Positions 1 through 6,334 of a stretch of DNA of 7,059 nucleotides are shown here, one piece after another (within the stretch, counting starts at the first letter, position 1; every line of letters begins with the position of its first letter). The notes beneath the pieces were generated by a model. The model saw only the letters and a program-made list of their open reading frames with translations. It was not told where the DNA came from and ran no database searches. The DNA is taken from the NCBI GenBank assembly GCA_003161495.1, contig PMOP01000351.1:1-7059 (forward strand). Direction: 5' to 3'. The position numbers and the translations under genes were made by a program. Source of the stretch: Acidobacteriota bacterium. GTDB taxonomy: Bacteria > Acidobacteriota > Terriglobia > Acidiferrales > UBA7541.

Positions 1-559
1 GGTGAAATAAAAATGTGCTGTAGTGAATTCCCGAGAAAGATCCGATCAACATGTTTTGCGGGTTGCCCGTGATGGTGGCGACGCTGCCAATGTTGGAAGC
101 TGTGGCAACAGCGAGCAAATAGGGCGTGGGCTTCACACCCATGCGGCGCGCCACTTTCAGCGTGAAAGGAACCATCATCAGGCAGATGATGTCGTTCACG
201 AAAAATGCGGAGAACGTGCCACTCAAAAAAACGATCGCGGGCAATAAATGTGGCGGCCGGATTCGTGAGGCGATCCATTCCGTCACCCAGTCGAAAAACC
301 CGTCCAGGTGCAGGTAAGCGACCAGCAACATCATCGAAAACAGCAGGACGATCGTGCCGAAATCGATGAAATGCAGCGCGTCCGCGGGGCGCACCGCGCG
401 AAATGCCACCATCAGCACGGCGCCGATGATGGCCGCGCCCGGACGGTCGATTTTCATTCCCGGAAATTTCCCGAGCGCGAAAACCACATAGCTGCAGAGA
501 AAAATTGCGTAGGCGGCGAAGCGCGTTACTTCGCTCAGGGTTGCGGGCGAGAGCGGCAA
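1..559 (-). CDS. ArsB/NhaD/SLC13-type ion transporter, N-terminal part (runs off left edge)
   Basis: An open minus-strand frame of 186 codons has no stop before the window edge, so the gene is partial at its 3' end. The product is a polytopic inner-membrane transporter of the ion transporter superfamily (ArsB, NhaD, CitMHS, SLC13/DASS, YbiR). Hydrophobic segments lie near residues 13-30, 41-55, 67-88 and 105-132. Two family hallmarks are visible: FVNDIICLMM at 120-129, and the re-entrant-loop motif ASNIGSVATITGNPQN at 154-169, which matches the ASNIGG-ATLIG-PPN type motif of this superfamily. The substrate (anion, Na+/H+ or arsenite) cannot be told from this half. The start is uncertain. I chose TTG at 559 because an in-frame stop lies at 583-585 and the first ATG falls after the first membrane helix. 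There is no clear Shine-Dalgarno. It is divergent from the gene at 701. Confidence 0.85.
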   Translation of the reverse strand, partial: MPLSPATLSEVTRFAAYAIFLCSYVVFALGKFPGMKIDRPGAAIIGAVLMVAFRAVRPADALHFIDFGTIVLLFSMMLLVAYLHLDGFFDWVTEWIASRIRPPHLLPAIVFLSGTFSAFFVNDIICLMMVPFTLKVARRMGVKPTPYLLAVATASNIGSVATITGNPQNMLIGSFSGIHYSTFLFH

Positions 560-565
560 GAGCTG

Positions 566-594
566 ATGATAACCCGCGACTCAGCCACCGGCAA
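566..594 (-). promoter_or_regulatory. Candidate promoter for the transporter gene
   Basis: Read on the minus strand, TTGCCG (589-594) and TATCAT (566-571) are separated by exactly 17 bases. They match the -35 consensus at 4 of 6 positions and the -10 consensus at 5 of 6. The -10 box ends only 6 bases before the chosen TTG start, so transcription would begin about at the start codon and the message would be leaderless. This is inference from pattern alone. Confidence 0.35.
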
Positions 595-683
595 CTGTGC
601 ACGGAACTTGGCGCACGGATCTGCGCCCACGGAACATATTCGCAGCTTTTCTGCGAGTTGCTATGGCTCCCTGTCCGCTCGGC

Positions 684-692
684 TGTTACAAT
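684..692 (+). promoter_or_regulatory. Candidate extended -10 promoter for the TPR/RG-rich protein gene
   Basis: TGTTACAAT fits the extended -10 form TGnTATAAT with one mismatch. No good -35 lies 16-18 bases upstream, which is typical of extended -10 promoters. Predicted transcription would begin near 699, almost on the GTG start at 701. Small inverted repeats lie upstream: GGCGCA/TGCGCC at 610-627 and CGCAG/CTGCG at 641-655. Confidence 0.3.
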
Positions 693-700
693 ATCGCCCA

Positions 701-1825
701 GTGAGCGATTGGCGACAAATACAGGCCCGCATCCGTAAGGCGCGTACCAGCGCGGATCCCCCCGGACAGCTATCCGCACTGTATGAACGCACGCACGACG
801 CCATGGTGGCGTTCGAGCTGGCGCAACTTTATGAGAAAGCGGCCGCGGCTCCGGAAGCGATTCGCTGGTTCACCACAGCTGCCGAGCGTTTCCGCCGCCC
901 GCAATGGAAACAGAAAGCGGAAGAAGGATTAGTTCGCCTGGGCGCGCCGATTCCGGTAGCGCCTGCCGCAGTCACAGGCGTAACCCTCAGCGAGACCACT
1001 GCCGAGCCAGTGAGCCGATTGGAGCCAATCATTGCGGAATTTTCCGAAGAGCAGACCAACGAAGCCGGGGAAGAGATGAGCGACGGCGAACAGGAATCCG
1101 TTTTTGAACAGCCGTCCACTGCAGCATCAACGGTATCAGGCGCGGCACAGACATCCGACACCGGCCCGGACCGTCGGCGCAGACGTCGCGGACGTCGCGG
1201 CGGCCGTGGCCGCCACAAGGGTGTGCGCACGGCAACTCCTACACCAGCAGCACCGCCGGCTCCCCCCGCTCCGCCATCCATGTTTGACCGTGTCGCGGAG
1301 CCGCGCACATTTTCTTCCGCTCGTTCCGCGGCGCCAGTGGAGATTGCGGAATCTCGAGTGCGCGAACCGGAACCCGTGCGCAGTTATGAGCCGGCCGCGG
1401 CCGCATCCATAACATCTTCGCGCGTCCGCTCGGGCGATCCCGCGCTTTCCTCGCGTATGACGCAACTCGAGTCTCAGCTTCGCCGCCTTTTGGCCTGCGC
1501 GGTCCATTCGCTCGAGCAGGCTGACGAAGCGCCCGCCGGTCCCGGTGTTTTCCTAATCACGGACACGGATCTCACCACCTACTATTACGCCGAAGCGTGC
1601 CAAACGCTACGCGTAGGAATCGGAAACATGCTGCGCAGCGGCCGCGGAAGCCGTGAAGGCTCGAACCTGAAGGAAAAACTCGCCGAACACCTCGGCATCA
1701 ACGAAGCGCGCGTCGGAAAATATCTGAAAGATCATTGCTGCGTCCGCTGGCTGCAGCTCGACGAAGGCGCGCCGCTTCTGGCTCACTTTTCCGTCGCCGT
1801 CCTTCGGCCCATCTCCAACGAATAA
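701..1825 (+). CDS. TPR-like, Arg/Gly-rich linker protein with conserved C-terminal domain (uncharacterised)
   Basis: The predicted protein is 374 residues and its function is unknown. Residues 1-80 are helical and contain one TPR-like pair (about 36-66, AFELAQLYEKA...AIRWFTTAAERF). Residues 83-250 are low complexity and probably disordered: acidic at 112-137, a strongly basic Arg/Gly tract at 158-173, then a Pro/Ala run at 178-193. Residues 251-374 form a compact domain with a helix rich in Leu/Arg, a TDTDLTTYYYAEAC segment and a helical LKEKLAEHLGINEARVGKYLKDH stretch that resembles a DNA- or RNA-binding helical fold. There is no signal peptide or membrane helix, so it should be cytoplasmic. 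The frame stays open upstream to ATG 308, but that part lies antisense to the transporter gene. GTG 701 gives the N-terminus SDWRQIQARIRKA, which I recall as the usual start of acidobacterial homologues. ATG 803 would remove conserved sequence. The basic tract suggests nucleic-acid binding (inference). Confidence 0.8.
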   Translation: MSDWRQIQARIRKARTSADPPGQLSALYERTHDAMVAFELAQLYEKAAAAPEAIRWFTTAAERFRRPQWKQKAEEGLVRLGAPIPVAPAAVTGVTLSETTAEPVSRLEPIIAEFSEEQTNEAGEEMSDGEQESVFEQPSTAASTVSGAAQTSDTGPDRRRRRRGRRGGRGRHKGVRTATPTPAAPPAPPAPPSMFDRVAEPRTFSSARSAAPVEIAESRVREPEPVRSYEPAAAASITSSRVRSGDPALSSRMTQLESQLRRLLACAVHSLEQADEAPAGPGVFLITDTDLTTYYYAEACQTLRVGIGNMLRSGRGSREGSNLKEKLAEHLGINEARVGKYLKDHCCVRWLQLDEGAPLLAHFSVAVLRPISNE

Positions 1826-1969
1826 CGCCCTGCTCTTTTCATATATTTATTAAGGATCGCTTCTATTCGCGTGGCGTCAGCCGTGGACAAGTGCGGTTCA
1901 GCGCGTCTAAACTTGGCCTGCGATTATTTCGCCTGTTATTTAATAAACAAAAGCAGCGAGACGCCCGCG

Positions 1970-2074
1970 GGGGATCCTTTTCTGGTGGCGCTGGCGTCCT
2001 GCCGGCGGTTTTAGGGTCCGCTGCAAAATGTAAGAACGCCGGCAAGATGCCGGCGCCACCAGAAAAGAGACCCC
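1970..2074. repeat. REP-like inverted repeat doublet, 38-bp arms
   Basis: The left arm is 1970-2007 and the right arm 2037-2074, with a 29-base spacer. The inner 31 bp of each arm (1977-2007 and 2037-2067) pair with three mismatches; outside them come three mismatches and then a matching GGGG/CCCC. The right arm contains GCCGGCAAGATGCCGGC, itself a palindrome, so each arm can fold alone or the two can pair as one long cruciform. This is the architecture of paired REP/BIME elements. It lies 55 bases before the pobA start, between the likely promoter and the ribosome binding site, so it may end up in the 5' leader. No REP-associated transposase is in the window. Confidence 0.75.
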
Positions 2075-2115
2075 GATCCTCAAAAAGCTGTCGGACACAC
2101 TCGAAGGAATGTAGC

Positions 2116-2120
2116 GGAGG
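2116..2120 (+). promoter_or_regulatory. Shine-Dalgarno site of pobA
   Basis: GGAGG lies 9 bases before the GTG at 2130. This supports GTG as the start codon and gives an N-terminus that aligns with Pseudomonas PobA (M-[RK]-TQ-[IV]). Confidence 0.75.
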
Positions 2121-2129
2121 CGAGAAACA

Positions 2130-3308
2130 GTGCGAACGCAAATCGGCATTGTCGGCGCAGGTCCGGCGGGATTGGTGCTCGCCCACTTGCTTCACCTGCA
2201 GGGAATCGAATCCATCGTGGTCGAATCGCGAAGCAGGAAATATATCGAAGAGCGTGTTCGCGCGGGCCTGCTCGAACAGGGCACGGTCGATTTGCTCATT
2301 GCAACAGGCGTCGGCGAACGCCTCAAGCGCGAATGCCTTACGCACCACGGCATTGAGCTGCGATTCAACCGGCGCGGCCACCGTATCGACTTTAACGATC
2401 TGACCGGCGGCAAGACGGTTACGATTTACGCGCAACAAGAAGTGATCAAGGATTTGGTTGGGGCGCGGCTCGAGGCGGGACTTCCGATTATTTTTGAAGC
2501 GGAAGACGTCAGCGTGCATGATTTTGATTCCGGAAAGAATCCGTCCATCCGTTTTCGTGCGGCGGGCCAGTCGGAAGAAATTCACTGCGACTACATCGCC
2601 GGCTGCGACGGCTTTCACGGAATCTGCCGTCCCAGCATCCCCGCGGGAGTGCTCACCGAATTTGACCGCGAGTATCCATTTGGCTGGCTGGGCATACTGG
2701 CGCAAGCGCCGCCGTCCTCGGACGAATTGGTTTACACCTACAGCGAGCGGGGCTTCGCCTTATTGACCATGCGCACTCGCCAGATCAGTCGCCTCTATCT
2801 GCAGGTTCCGTTTGATGAAGACATTAACGCCTGGCCTGACGAGCGCATCTGGAACGAATTGCGAATGCGAACCGCGGCGGACGGCAACTGGAAACTCAAC
2901 GAAGGCAACATCTTTCAAAAAAACATCGCAAGCATGAGGAGTTACGTGGTCGAGCCCATGCAGTACGGCAAAATGTTTCTTGCCGGCGACGCCGCGCACA
3001 TCGTGCCGCCAACCGGCGCGAAAGGGCTGAACCTTGCGGTTGCGGATGTCCGCATCATGTCGAAAGCTTTCGCCGAATTTTACGCCATAGGAAAAACTCA
3101 GCTCCTCGAAAGCTATTCCGCAACCTGCCTGCGCCGCGTCTGGAAAGCGCAGCGCTTCTCCTGGTGGATGACGTCCATGCTGCACCGTTTCGACACCGAC
3201 AACGTCTTCGATCAGCGCCGCCAGATCGCTGAACTCGATTACGTCACCAGCTCGCGCGCCGCCATGACCACGCTAGCCGAAAATTACGTAGGATTGCCAT
3301 GGGACTAA
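2130..3308 (+). CDS. pobA: 4-hydroxybenzoate 3-monooxygenase (p-hydroxybenzoate hydroxylase)
   Basis: A flavin-dependent cytosolic hydroxylase that converts 4-hydroxybenzoate, NADPH and O2 to protocatechuate, feeding the beta-ketoadipate pathway. It has 392 residues; Pseudomonas PobA has 394. Visible features are the FAD-binding GAGPAG at 9-14, the RVRAG segment at 42-46 (the Arg44 region), CDGFHG at 159-164 (DG motif, FAD and NADPH contact), GDAAHIVPPTGAKGLNLA at 286-303, and AENYVGLP near the C-terminus. With an offset of one from P. aeruginosa/P. fluorescens numbering, the substrate-site residues are Tyr202, Arg215, Arg221, Tyr223, Pro294 and Tyr386. All are kept, except that Ser212 is replaced by Thr213. 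It appears monocistronic: the REP-like repeat at 3309 begins right after its TAA stop and the next gene is convergent. No pobR regulator or ring-cleavage gene is nearby. Confidence 0.96.
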   Translation: MRTQIGIVGAGPAGLVLAHLLHLQGIESIVVESRSRKYIEERVRAGLLEQGTVDLLIATGVGERLKRECLTHHGIELRFNRRGHRIDFNDLTGGKTVTIYAQQEVIKDLVGARLEAGLPIIFEAEDVSVHDFDSGKNPSIRFRAAGQSEEIHCDYIAGCDGFHGICRPSIPAGVLTEFDREYPFGWLGILAQAPPSSDELVYTYSERGFALLTMRTRQISRLYLQVPFDEDINAWPDERIWNELRMRTAADGNWKLNEGNIFQKNIASMRSYVVEPMQYGKMFLAGDAAHIVPPTGAKGLNLAVADVRIMSKAFAEFYAIGKTQLLESYSATCLRRVWKAQRFSWWMTSMLHRFDTDNVFDQRRQIAELDYVTSSRAAMTTLAENYVGLPWD

Positions 3309-3394
3309 GTAGGACGGGCTTCAGCCTGTCGCTTTTGCTTTTGGTCCTCAAAGAACAGAAGGGCTAAAATCAGACAGGCTGAAGCCCGTCCTAC
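3309..3394. repeat. REP-like perfect inverted repeat between convergent genes; probable bidirectional terminator
   Basis: The arms 3309-3330 and 3373-3394 are perfect 22-bp inverted copies, with a 42-base spacer. Each arm is an imperfect palindrome in itself (GACGGGCT.../AGCCTGTC). The spacer also has T-rich (CTTTTGCTTTT) and A-rich (CTAAAAT) parts that partly extend the pairing. The element begins on the base after the pobA stop (3306-3308) and ends on the base before the minus-strand TAG of the dehydrogenase (3395-3397). It is probably a REP/BIME-type element, and the long stem would terminate or stabilise transcripts from both sides. Confidence 0.8.
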
Positions 3395-4261
3395 CTAACT
3401 GAGCGGACGCCCGCCATCGACGGGAATTATTGCGCCCGTAGTGAAGGTGAAGTGTTTGATCGCAGCGATCACTGCGGAGGCGACTTCCTCGGAAGCGGCG
3501 AGCCGTTTGAGCGGGGTGCGCTCTACTTGCTCTTTGAGCCACTGCGGATCCATCGACCGGATGAAATCATTATTGACCACGCCAGGGGCGATGGACACGA
3601 CGCGAATTTTCGGCGCGAGCGCGCGGCCGAGCGACTTGGTCATGTTGTCCACCGCCGCTTTCGACGCGCAATAAATCACGTTGCTGCCCATCGCGGTCAG
3701 CGCGGCGATCGAGGAAATGTTGATAATCACGGCTCCGCCCGGCTGCTTGCTTTTTTCGAGCAAAGGCCGCAGCGCGCGTACAGTGGCGAAGGGGCCGCGC
3801 ACGTTCGTCGAAAGAATATTTTCGATCAAGCCGTCATCGAGCGCGTCCAAATCGCCGTGCGGCACAAATCGCGTTACGCCCGCGCAATTCACGAGCACAT
3901 CGCAGACCCCGTAGCGCCGGGAAATTTCCGCGGCCATCGCGGCCAGTCCCGCGCTATCCGTTACAGGAGCCGCAAATGCCGCGTGGTCTCCACCCGGCAA
4001 ACTTGCGGCCAGCGCTTTCGCTTTTTCAGCGGAGCGGTTGTAGCCAACCACCACGCGCATGCCCTCGCGCGCGAGCGCTCCGCAAATGACTGCGCCAATG
4101 CTTCCCGCGCCACCTGTTACTACGGCTACGCCTCGCTCTGTCTGGTTATGTTCCGCGTGAATGTGCTCATCGTGGCCGTGTCCAGGGCGATTCGTTTTGG
4201 AAGAGTCATTTTGGTTCGTTTTGATTTGCTTAGAGGAAACTTTTTTGCGCGGCGTGGCCAT
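3395..4261 (-). CDS. Short-chain dehydrogenase/reductase (FabG-like SDR) with His-rich N-terminal extension
   Basis: A 288-residue classical SDR: NAD(P)-dependent oxidoreduction of an alcohol or ketone in the cytosol. The Rossmann motif TGGAGSIG at 49-56 has Ser in place of the middle Gly. NCAG at 125-128, Asn153, Ser184, Tyr197 and Lys201 complete the Asn-Ser-Tyr-Lys tetrad, with the usual 13-residue Ser-Tyr and 4-residue Tyr-Lys spacing. PG at 226-227 and the C-terminal VDGG end are also typical. Residues 1-43 are extra to the family: Lys/Ser/Asn-rich, then five histidines within 11 residues (28, 30, 33, 35, 38). No other standard start occurs before the Rossmann fold, and the ATG lies 3 bases after the upstream gene's TAA, so the extension looks real and translation is probably coupled. 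The name FabG would be misleading, because no fatty-acid genes are nearby. The substrate is unknown, perhaps the same pathway as the HisD-like partner. Confidence 0.9.
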   Translation of the reverse strand: MATPRKKVSSKQIKTNQNDSSKTNRPGHGHDEHIHAEHNQTERGVAVVTGGAGSIGAVICGALAREGMRVVVGYNRSAEKAKALAASLPGGDHAAFAAPVTDSAGLAAMAAEISRRYGVCDVLVNCAGVTRFVPHGDLDALDDGLIENILSTNVRGPFATVRALRPLLEKSKQPGGAVIINISSIAALTAMGSNVIYCASKAAVDNMTKSLGRALAPKIRVVSIAPGVVNNDFIRSMDPQWLKEQVERTPLKRLAASEEVASAVIAAIKHFTFTTGAIIPVDGGRPLS

Positions 4262-4264
4262 CGA

Positions 4265-5554
4265 TTAGGCCATCACTTTCGCGCCGTAACGCCGCACGCG
4301 CAGGTCCGCCTGCTCTTTGTGCGCGGCAAAACCTTCGAGCGCGCAGAGTCGCGAGCAATATTCGCCCACGAGCGCGGCGGCCTCATCGGTTAGCACGCGC
4401 TGGTACGTGCAGGTCTTGATGAATTTGCCGACCCACAGGCCGCCCGTGTACCGCGCAGCCTTCATCGTCGGCAGCGTGTGATTCGTGCCGATCACCTTGT
4501 CGCCGAAGGCCACGTTGGTACGAGGTCCGAGGAAGAGCGCGCCGAAATTCGTCATGCGCTTCAAGAAATAATCCGGATCGCGTGTAAGCACTTGCACATG
4601 TTCTGAGGCAATTCGATCGGCCTCCTGCACCATTTCGTCCAGCGTGTCGCACACGATAATTTCGCCGCAATTCTGCCACGCTTGCCGCGCGATCTCCGCG
4701 GTTGGCAGCCAGGAAAAAAGTTTTTCAATCGCCGCCGGAACTTCCGCGGCGAGCTTCGCGGAATTGGTAAGTAAAATGGCGGGACTGCTCGGCCCGTGCT
4801 CCGCCTGTCCGATCAAATCCACAGCGGCCATTTCCGCATCGCAACTATCGTCAGCAATAATGAGGGTCTCGGTAGGTCCGGCGAGCAGATCAATCCCGAC
4901 GCGCCCGAAAAGCTGACGCTTTGCTTCCGCGACGAAGGCGTTGCCCGGCCCGACCAGCATGTCCACAGGCGCGATCGATTCCGTGCCAAGAGCCATGGCC
5001 GCGATGGCCTGCACGCCGCCGAACGCATAAATTTCGTCCGCTCCGCCAAAGTGCATGGCTGCAACGGTAGCCGCGTGTGGCTTGCCGCCGGTAGGAGGCG
5101 CGCTGGCGATGATGCGCTTCACTCCCGCGGCCTTGGCCGTCACTACGCTCATATGCGCGGACGCAACCATCGGATATCGGCCGCCGGGAACGTAACACCC
5201 CACGCTATTCACCGGAATATTTTTGTGGCCCAGCACGACGCCGGGAATCGTTTCCACTTCCACGTCCAGCAGCGCGGCCCGCTGCTTCAGCGCAAAGTTG
5301 CGGATCTGCTCCTGCGCGAATCGAATGTCATCGATGACTTGTTGCGGCAACGCGCGAATGCATTCGGCAATTTCGCTGTCGGATAGGCGGAAAGATGCAG
5401 GCGACCACTTGTCGAATTTTTCCGAGTATTCGCGGACGGCCGTTTCGCCGCGTGCGCCAATATCGGCGAGGATCGCTTCCACGGTCTTGCGGACCTGTGC
5501 GCTGTTCTCGGCTTTCGTTTCGGCGGATTGGCCGATCTTAATGTGGCGAATCAT
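4265..5554 (-). CDS. Histidinol dehydrogenase family protein (HisD-like, possibly a catabolic HpsN-type dehydrogenase)
   Basis: A 429-residue Zn- and NAD-dependent alcohol/aldehyde dehydrogenase of the HisD family. All expected zinc ligands and catalytic residues are visible: Gln250 and His253 (GQAEHGP), Asp352 ([10 protein letters not shown]), His412 (EGFAAHKE), and the Glu318-His319 pair (ASEH). The signature [16 protein letters not shown] is at 221-236. True HisD oxidises L-histidinol to histidine in two steps. Here there are no other his genes, the partner is an SDR, and the segment [19 protein letters not shown] (367-385) differs from the usual SSGLSVYDFLKR-like stretch of biosynthetic HisD. 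It resembles, from memory, HisD paralogues such as sulfopropanediol dehydrogenase HpsN. I therefore leave the gene symbol empty. The start is well set by GGGAG (5561-5565) six bases before the ATG. It is first in a two-gene operon. Confidence 0.88.
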   Translation of the reverse strand: MIRHIKIGQSAETKAENSAQVRKTVEAILADIGARGETAVREYSEKFDKWSPASFRLSDSEIAECIRALPQQVIDDIRFAQEQIRNFALKQRAALLDVEVETIPGVVLGHKNIPVNSVGCYVPGGRYPMVASAHMSVVTAKAAGVKRIIASAPPTGGKPHAATVAAMHFGGADEIYAFGGVQAIAAMALGTESIAPVDMLVGPGNAFVAEAKRQLFGRVGIDLLAGPTETLIIADDSCDAEMAAVDLIGQAEHGPSSPAILLTNSAKLAAEVPAAIEKLFSWLPTAEIARQAWQNCGEIIVCDTLDEMVQEADRIASEHVQVLTRDPDYFLKRMTNFGALFLGPRTNVAFGDKVIGTNHTLPTMKAARYTGGLWVGKFIKTCTYQRVLTDEAAALVGEYCSRLCALEGFAAHKEQADLRVRRYGAKVMA

Positions 5555-5560
5555 GGAGTG

Positions 5561-5586
5561 CTCCCAAATTTAATCCGTCCAGTATA
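5561..5586 (-). promoter_or_regulatory. Ribosome binding site and candidate -10 box of the HisD-like/SDR operon
   Basis: On the minus strand GGGAG (5561-5565) lies 6 bases before the ATG at 5554. TATACT (5581-5586) matches the -10 consensus at 5 of 6 positions and would give a leader of about 20 bases. The -35 is poor (CGTGCA at a 17-base spacing), so an activator could be needed. The ribosome site is firm and the promoter is tentative. Confidence 0.4.
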
Positions 5587-5695
5587 CGACGATCCTTGCT
5601 GGATGCACGACCAGGTGCGATAGCCCGCCGTAATGCACGCAAGAAAATCAGGATGGCAAGCGAGCTACCGTGATTTTGCGCGGCTCTCCGGCTTC

Positions 5696-5723
5696 GCGGC
5701 TGGAGTTTTTCCGCTCCAGCCGC
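5696..5723. repeat. Perfect 10-bp inverted repeat with 8-base loop
   Basis: GCGGCTGGAG (5696-5705) and CTCCAGCCGC (5714-5723) pair perfectly around TTTTTCCG. It lies between rlpA (ending at 5822) and the start of the HisD-like gene. In the minus direction no T-tract follows, so it is not a classical terminator for rlpA. An upstream CTCC at about 5686 could compete for the GGAG. It may be a single REP-type palindrome. Confidence 0.5.
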
Positions 5724-5773
5724 TGTGGGGTCGATGTCCCCTGGCTTAGCCAAGGTGAATTGTTTGGATTGTG

Positions 5774-5832
5774 CCGCCTACGCCGAGGAATTGACTGGCG
5801 CTCTTAGGCGGATGCCAATGATCACATTGGCA
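5774..5832 (-). terminator. Hairpins at the 3' end of rlpA (possible terminator)
   Basis: TGCCAATG (5813-5820) and CATTGGCA (5825-5832) form a perfect 8-bp stem whose loop contains the last base of the rlpA coding strand and its stop. A second stem, CCGCCTA (5774-5780) with TAGGCGG (5805-5811), follows on the minus strand. There is no U-tract, so intrinsic termination is uncertain. The stems may protect the 3' end instead. Confidence 0.3.
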
Positions 5833-6334
5833 CGGCGATGGCTTTTGCAACTAAGTCGCCGGGGCCTTGGCTGGCGGGCGGTGCGATCAAGCCTGCATCG
5901 AACGCCGCAGCCTTGGTATCGAAAGCAGGCACTGGGTATAGAAATACGGGGGTCAGGCCTTGTCCCACGTAACCCAGGCGTTCCGCTGCAGCCTGTGACA
6001 GATCGAGGATCCTGTGAAGGCGCAGATTCGGCCCTCGATCGGTGACTGTCACTACGACAGACTCTCCATTTTCCACGTTCACCACTCGGATCTTCGTCCC
6101 GAGCGGGAAATACCAACTCGCGGCCGTTAGTTTTCTGCGGTCAAATCGCTGGCCGTTCGCCATTTTCCGCCCTTGATGCTTGCCTCCATACCAGGAAGCT
6201 GTGCCTATGTATCTAGTTTTAAACTTGTTAGCCTTGCTTTGCACCTTTGTCCCATGAGATACCGCGAACATTGGGTTGATCCAGAGCAGGCTCGCTACGA
6301 TTGCTAATCCTAGAATGCGTAGCTTGGTCTGCAT
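5822..6334 (-). CDS. rlpA: RlpA-like secreted double-psi beta-barrel protein (septal ring lytic transglycosylase family)
   Basis: A 170-residue secreted protein. Residues 1-24 are a signal peptide (basic start, hydrophobic ILGLAIVASLLW, cleavage likely after FA at 24). There is no lipobox cysteine, so unlike E. coli RlpA it is not a lipoprotein. The barrel domain spans about 43-134: TASWYGGKHQGRKMANGQRFD (45-65), LTAAS (69-73), PLGTKIRVVN (77-86), VTDRGP (97-102) and DLSQAAAERLG. Catalytic RlpAs usually show GE-FD and TAAH. Here the Glu is Gln62 and the His is Ser73, while Asp65 and Asp99 are kept. Glycan cleavage may therefore be lost or changed. No SPOR domain follows; the last 35 residues are a low-complexity tail. 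The start is supported by AAAGGAGA (6342-6349) seven bases before the ATG. Confidence 0.88.
   Translation of the reverse strand: MQTKLRILGLAIVASLLWINPMFAVSHGTKVQSKANKFKTRYIGTASWYGGKHQGRKMANGQRFDRRKLTAASWYFPLGTKIRVVNVENGESVVVTVTDRGPNLRLHRILDLSQAAAERLGYVGQGLTPVFLYPVPAFDTKAAAFDAGLIAPPASQGPGDLVAKAIAVPM

Larger units (their letters stand above)
1826..2129. other. Intergenic spacer upstream of pobA
   Basis: This 304-base spacer holds no credible gene. AT-rich patches occur at about 1838-1856 and 1922-1952. The second is the likeliest pobA promoter zone: TTGGCC at 1913-1918 followed by TATTTA/TTTAATAA near 1937-1945, a weak match. The large inverted repeat at 1970-2074 follows. No U-tailed terminator is evident after the upstream gene's stop. 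Confidence 0.5.

Noticed and set aside
308..700. Upstream extension of the plus-strand frame to ATG 308
   Set aside because: It lies antisense to the transporter gene, whose translation shows strong family motifs; the extended residues are Arg/His-rich and unlike a protein domain. GTG 701 gives a sensible N-terminus.
829..1308. 159-codon minus-strand frame inside the 701-1825 gene
   Set aside because: Antisense of the low-complexity region; its Ala/Gly/Arg composition mirrors that region.
1863..2705. 280-codon minus-strand frame overlapping the repeat and pobA
   Set aside because: It covers the inverted repeat and runs antisense to highly conserved PobA sequence; no domain is visible.
3452..4393. 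313-codon plus-strand frame across the SDR and HisD-like genes
   Set aside because: Antisense shadow in GC-rich DNA; Arg/His-rich with no recognisable motif, while the minus strand encodes complete catalytic motifs.
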